Assembly: GCF_902859735.1 (NCBI RefSeq)
Contig: NZ_CADIJY010000018.1
Location: forward strand, 30,965 to 94,964
Source: Achromobacter aegrifaciens
Lineage (GTDB): Bacteria; Pseudomonadota; Gammaproteobacteria; Burkholderiales; Burkholderiaceae_B
Reading direction: 5' to 3'
Length of the DNA stretch: 64,000 nt
A program made the translations under genes and the position numbers. The notes below the pieces were generated by a model, which made no database searches, was not told the DNA's origin, and was given only the letters and a program-made list of their open reading frames with translations. Below are positions 61,041 to 64,000 of this stretch, piece after piece. How positions within the stretch are numbered: the first letter of the stretch is position 1; each line of letters starts with the position of its first letter.

Positions 61041-61931
61041 TCAGCCGCGCTGGTCGAGCTTGTGGAGCACGTCGATGAAGGCTAGCGCCAGCCGGGACAG
61101 GGGCTGGAGCGCGAGATGAAACACATTGACCGGCGCGTTCACGGTGCCGATGATCGGCAGGGTCACCACTTCCGACCAGATCGGCCCGGCTACCGTAATC
61201 TCGTCCACCAGCGCCACGCCTGCGCCAGCTTGGACCAGGGCGCAGGCGACGTGCGCCTGCTGGACCTCGATGCGCGGTTCGGGTTGTGCATGTTCGCCGC
61301 CGAACAGCTTGTTGATCAACATGCCGAAGGGAATGTCCGCGCTGTAACCGATCAGCGGCTCTTCGGCCAGATCGTGCACCGTCACGCGGCCGCGCGCCGC
61401 CAGCGGATGCCCTTTGGGCAGCACCGCCACGATCTGGTTTTCATACAGCGGCTGCCACGCCAGGCTGGGGTGTTCCACCGGCATGTAGGCCACGCCCAGT
61501 TCCACCTGTTGCGTCAACAGCGATTGCTGCATCACCGTGGGGATCAAGGTTTGCAGGACGATGCGCACTTCCGGGAATTGCCGCCGGAACTGCGCGATCG
61601 CGCGGGGCAGCAGCGACTGTCCGAGGCTGGGGCTGCAGGACAGGCGCAGTTGCCCCTCGCGGTTTTCGGCAAGGTTTTCGGCGACCTCGTTCACGCGCTG
61701 CACGTTCTGGTACAGCGCCGTGACCTCCACGAACAGCCGGTGGGCCTCAGGGGTGGGGTACAGCCGGCCCTTGATGCGCTGGAACAGCATCAAGCCCAGG
61801 CGCTGCTCCGTATAGGCGATCAGCCGGCTGACCGCGGGCTGCGAAACAAACAGCAGCTTGGATGCGCCGCTGATGGAGCCGCTGAGCATGATGGCCCGGA
61901 AGACTTCGATCTGCCGCAGATTCAATTTCAT
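61041..61931 (-). CDS. LysR-family regulator of the ergothioneine-type locus
   Basis: 296-residue LysR: KLNLRQIEVFRAIMLSGSIS, then GASKLLFVSQPAVSRLIAYT as HTH, resembling OccR/NocR-type regulators of amino-acid-like opines. ATG 61931. It lies between the two arms of the pathway, upstream of the DUF917 operon and divergent from the hydantoinase gene, with matching operators on both sides. Confidence 0.87.
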   Translation of the reverse strand: MKLNLRQIEVFRAIMLSGSISGASKLLFVSQPAVSRLIAYTEQRLGLMLFQRIKGRLYPTPEAHRLFVEVTALYQNVQRVNEVAENLAENREGQLRLSCSPSLGQSLLPRAIAQFRRQFPEVRIVLQTLIPTVMQQSLLTQQVELGVAYMPVEHPSLAWQPLYENQIVAVLPKGHPLAARGRVTVHDLAEEPLIGYSADIPFGMLINKLFGGEHAQPEPRIEVQQAHVACALVQAGAGVALVDEITVAGPIWSEVVTLPIIGTVNAPVNVFHLALQPLSRLALAFIDVLHKLDQRG

Positions 61932-61935
61932 ATGC

Positions 61936-61950
61936 TTAACCTGATGTTAA
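61936..61950. promoter_or_regulatory. LysR-type operator between the regulator and the hydantoinase gene
   Basis: TTAAC-CTGAT-GTTAA, a perfect dyad 5 bases before the LysR gene and 81 bases before the hydantoinase ATG. The inner 13 bases TAACCTGATGTTA match 11 of 13 bases of the site at 60936-60948. Confidence 0.65.
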
Positions 61951-62030
61951 TTCTCTCGCACATATAAGCATAAGACGTTTTGGATGGCCGCTCCTACACT
62001 GCCTGCACTCAACACAGGATGGAAGCGGTC

Positions 62031-63386
62031 ATGAGCGATTTCGATTTGGTGGTGCGCGGCAACATCGTCGACCCGGATGGCGTGGTGATGGACGGCTGGC
62101 TGGCGGTCAGGGACGGCAAGGTCGCGGCGCGCGGCGCTGGCGAGGCCCCCGCGGGCCGCGACAGCGTGGATGCGCGGGGCCAGTGGATCGTGCCCGGCGT
62201 GGTCGACGGCCAGGTGCATTCGGGCAGCCAGCTGAACCAGGAAGGACTGGGCTGGGCATCGCGCGCGGCTGCCGCCGGCGGGGTGACGGTCATGGTCGAC
62301 ATGCCCTACGACGATCCGGAACCCGTGGCTTCGCGTCCGCAACTCGACGCCAAGATCGCCGAGGTGGAGCGCGATTGCCATGTGGACGTGGCGCTGTTCG
62401 GCACCCTGAACACCCAGCACGGCCTGGCGGCCGCGGCGGGGCTCATCGAAGGCGGCGTATGCGCCTTCAAGTTTTCGACCTTCGAAGCGACCCCGGGCCG
62501 ATTTCCCCGCATCGAGGAAGACGATCTGTACGAAGCCTTCCGCCTGATCGCTCCATCCGGACTGGTTTGCGGCGTGCACAACCAGATGCAGGAACTGACC
62601 CGCAAGAACATCGCGCGGCTGGTCGAGGCCGACGACACCGGCTGGGACGCGTTCATGCGCGCGCATACGCCGCTGATCGAGAACCTGGCGACGGCGCTGA
62701 TCTATGAGATCGGCGCCGAAACCGGCGCGCGCGCCCATGCGGTACACGTGTCGACTTCCCGCGGTTTCGAGATCTGCAATATGTACCGCCGCAACGGCCA
62801 TCGCGCCAGCATCGAAACCTGCGTGCAGTATCTGATGCTGAACCACGAAGAGCACACCCGCCGCTTCGGCGCGAAGACCAAGCACTATCCGCCGATCCGT
62901 CCCAAGGCCGAGGTCGACCTGCTCTGGACCCATATCGCCAAGGACGAATGCACCTTCGTGTCGTCGGACCATGTCAGCTGGGGCCTGGAGCGCAAGCAGA
63001 ATCCGAACGTATTCAAGAACTCGTCCGGCGGCCCGGGCCTGGAAACGCTGTTGCCCGCTTTCTGGACCGGCTGCGAAGAGCATGGCATCGCGCCGTCCAT
63101 GGTGGTGCGCCAACTGAGCCGCAACCCCGCGCAGCACTTCCTGCTGGATGACCGCAAGGGCTCGTTGGAGGTGGGCAAGGACGCCGACATCGTCATCCTC
63201 AAGCCGGAACGCTATGCCTTCGATCCGTCTACCAGCCTGTCGGCGGTGCAATGGAGTTCGTTCGAAGGCCGCGAGTTCACCGTGCGCGTCGCGGGCACCT
63301 GGTGCCGCGGCCAGCAGGTCTACGATGGCAAGGGCATCGTCAATCAGAAGGGCGACGGCCGCTTCCTGCGTCCGCGCCAGGCCTGA
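62031..63386 (+). CDS. Hydantoinase/dihydroorotase-like amidohydrolase; candidate hydantoin-5-propionate hydrolase
   Basis: 451-residue cyclic amidohydrolase. The metal ligands are mostly kept: His63, Lys147 (FKFSTFEA, the carboxylated Lys), His183 (GVHNQMQE), His239 (HAVHVSTSRG) and Asp313 (SSDHVSW). The first His of the usual HxH is Gln61 (DGQVHSG). ATG 62031 is chosen (GGAAG upstream); ATG 62019 is possible. It opens an operon with the carbamoyl-amino-acid hydrolase. In ergothioneine breakdown the step would give N-carbamoyl-glutamate. Confidence 0.82.
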   Translation: MSDFDLVVRGNIVDPDGVVMDGWLAVRDGKVAARGAGEAPAGRDSVDARGQWIVPGVVDGQVHSGSQLNQEGLGWASRAAAAGGVTVMVDMPYDDPEPVASRPQLDAKIAEVERDCHVDVALFGTLNTQHGLAAAAGLIEGGVCAFKFSTFEATPGRFPRIEEDDLYEAFRLIAPSGLVCGVHNQMQELTRKNIARLVEADDTGWDAFMRAHTPLIENLATALIYEIGAETGARAHAVHVSTSRGFEICNMYRRNGHRASIETCVQYLMLNHEEHTRRFGAKTKHYPPIRPKAEVDLLWTHIAKDECTFVSSDHVSWGLERKQNPNVFKNSSGGPGLETLLPAFWTGCEEHGIAPSMVVRQLSRNPAQHFLLDDRKGSLEVGKDADIVILKPERYAFDPSTSLSAVQWSSFEGREFTVRVAGTWCRGQQVYDGKGIVNQKGDGRFLRPRQA

Positions 63387-63397
63387 GGGAAACGGCA

Positions 63398-64000
63398 ATG
63401 TCTGTGCAGTTTCCTCCCCTGAACGCCGAGCGCCTCTGGGCCCGCGTCGAAACCCTTTCCCGTTTCACCCTGCCCGACGTCCCCTGGACGCGCCGCGCGT
63501 TCTCGCCGTTGTTCGACGAAGCGCGCGCCTGGCTGCGCAGCGAATTCGAGGCCGCGGGCCTGGCGACCCGCCTGGATGCCGGCGGCAACCTGATAGGCAC
63601 GCTGGCCGGGCGCGATCCCGCGCGCAAGCCCATCGCCACCGGCTCGCATTGCGACACCGTGATGGCAGGGGGCCGTTTCGACGGCATCATCGGCGTGCTG
63701 GCCGGCATCGAAGTGGCCCACACCTTGCGCGAGCAAGGCGTGCAGCTGGAACATCCCTTCGAGGTCATCGACTTCCTGTCCGAGGAGCCCAGCGACTATG
63801 GCATTTCCTGCGTCGGCAGCCGCGCGCTCTGTGGCCAGCTGACGCCCGACATGCTGGCGGCCCGCAATCCCGAAGGCGAGACGCTCGCCGCCGGCATCGC
63901 CCGCATCGGCGGCGACCCCTCGGCGCTGGGCGCGCCGCTGCGCGGCCCTGACGGCACCGCGGCGTTCGTCGAACTGCATATCGAACAAGGCCCGGTGCTG
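63398..64000 (+). CDS. N-carbamoyl-L-amino-acid hydrolase (M20 family), partial
   Basis: First 201 residues of a Zn-dependent amidase/carbamoylase of the AllC/HyuC type; the gene is cut by the window end. Metal ligands His84 (GSHCDTV), Asp95 (GGRFDG) and Glu129/130 (SEEPSDYG) are present, and ELHIEQGPVL follows near the edge. AGGGAA precedes ATG 63398, 11 bases after the hydantoinase stop. It would release glutamate from N-carbamoyl-glutamate. Confidence 0.88.
   Translation, partial: MSVQFPPLNAERLWARVETLSRFTLPDVPWTRRAFSPLFDEARAWLRSEFEAAGLATRLDAGGNLIGTLAGRDPARKPIATGSHCDTVMAGGRFDGIIGVLAGIEVAHTLREQGVQLEHPFEVIDFLSEEPSDYGISCVGSRALCGQLTPDMLAARNPEGETLAAGIARIGGDPSALGAPLRGPDGTAAFVELHIEQGPVL

Overview
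The window is a GC-rich, gene-dense stretch of bacterial chromosome that looks like Alcaligenaceae (Achromobacter/Bordetella/Alcaligenes-type Betaproteobacteria). The reasons are many LysR regulators, an orphan Bug-type tricarboxylate receptor, an napED-A order, an rpfF/rpfR pair and a picolinate (pic) cluster of the kind described in Alcaligenes faecalis. No rRNA, tRNA, CRISPR array, prophage or insertion sequence was seen.

Layout. 1-1.2 kb: start of a periplasmic nitrate reductase operon (napE-napD-napA, cut by the window edge). 1.3-8.5 kb: a LysR regulator, a 1754-residue trimeric autotransporter adhesin with an exact-length 789-bp tandem duplication, and a small lipoprotein directly downstream. 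8.5-11.4 kb: a beta-keto-acid cleavage enzyme plus 3-hydroxyacyl-CoA dehydrogenase operon with a divergent LysR. 11.4-32.2 kb: a complete picolinic acid catabolic locus. It has a MarR repressor (picR), Mo-cofactor maturation genes (xdhC, mocA), picC-E-D-F, the four-component Rieske oxygenase picB1-B4, the molybdenum hydroxylase picA1-A2-A3, a TRAP transporter (picT1, T2, T3) and an extra ABC importer. Nine copies of a 14-bp operator (consensus GTCAGTRTRCTGAY) tie these genes into one regulon.

32-38 kb: two methyltransferases, a GntR regulator, an IlvD/Edd dehydratase and a Bug receptor. The dehydratase/Bug promoter region carries the same 49-bp double-palindrome module as the LysR/dehydrogenase promoter 26 kb away. 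38-41 kb: rpfR (PAS-GGDEF-EAL receptor) and rpfF (DSF-family signal synthase), convergent. 41-49.7 kb: an SDR, LysR regulators, a GntP permease, an APH(6)-like kinase, an MFS transporter, an amidase and a Nudix hydrolase. 49.9-53.7 kb: a LysR, class II aldolase, MHS transporter and thioredoxin-fold isomerase group of unknown substrate.

53.7-64 kb: a locus that matches ergothioneine breakdown. It contains an exported ammonia-lyase homologue with no MIO Ala-Ser-Gly triad (candidate ergothionase), an exported metallo-beta-lactamase-fold protein, an MHS transporter, a urocanase homologue (candidate thiourocanate hydratase), a DUF917 desulfurase, a LysR, a hydantoinase-like amidohydrolase and an N-carbamoyl-amino-acid hydrolase cut by the window end. 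Two near-identical T-N11-A operators (11 of 13 bases shared) lie in front of the two arms of this locus.
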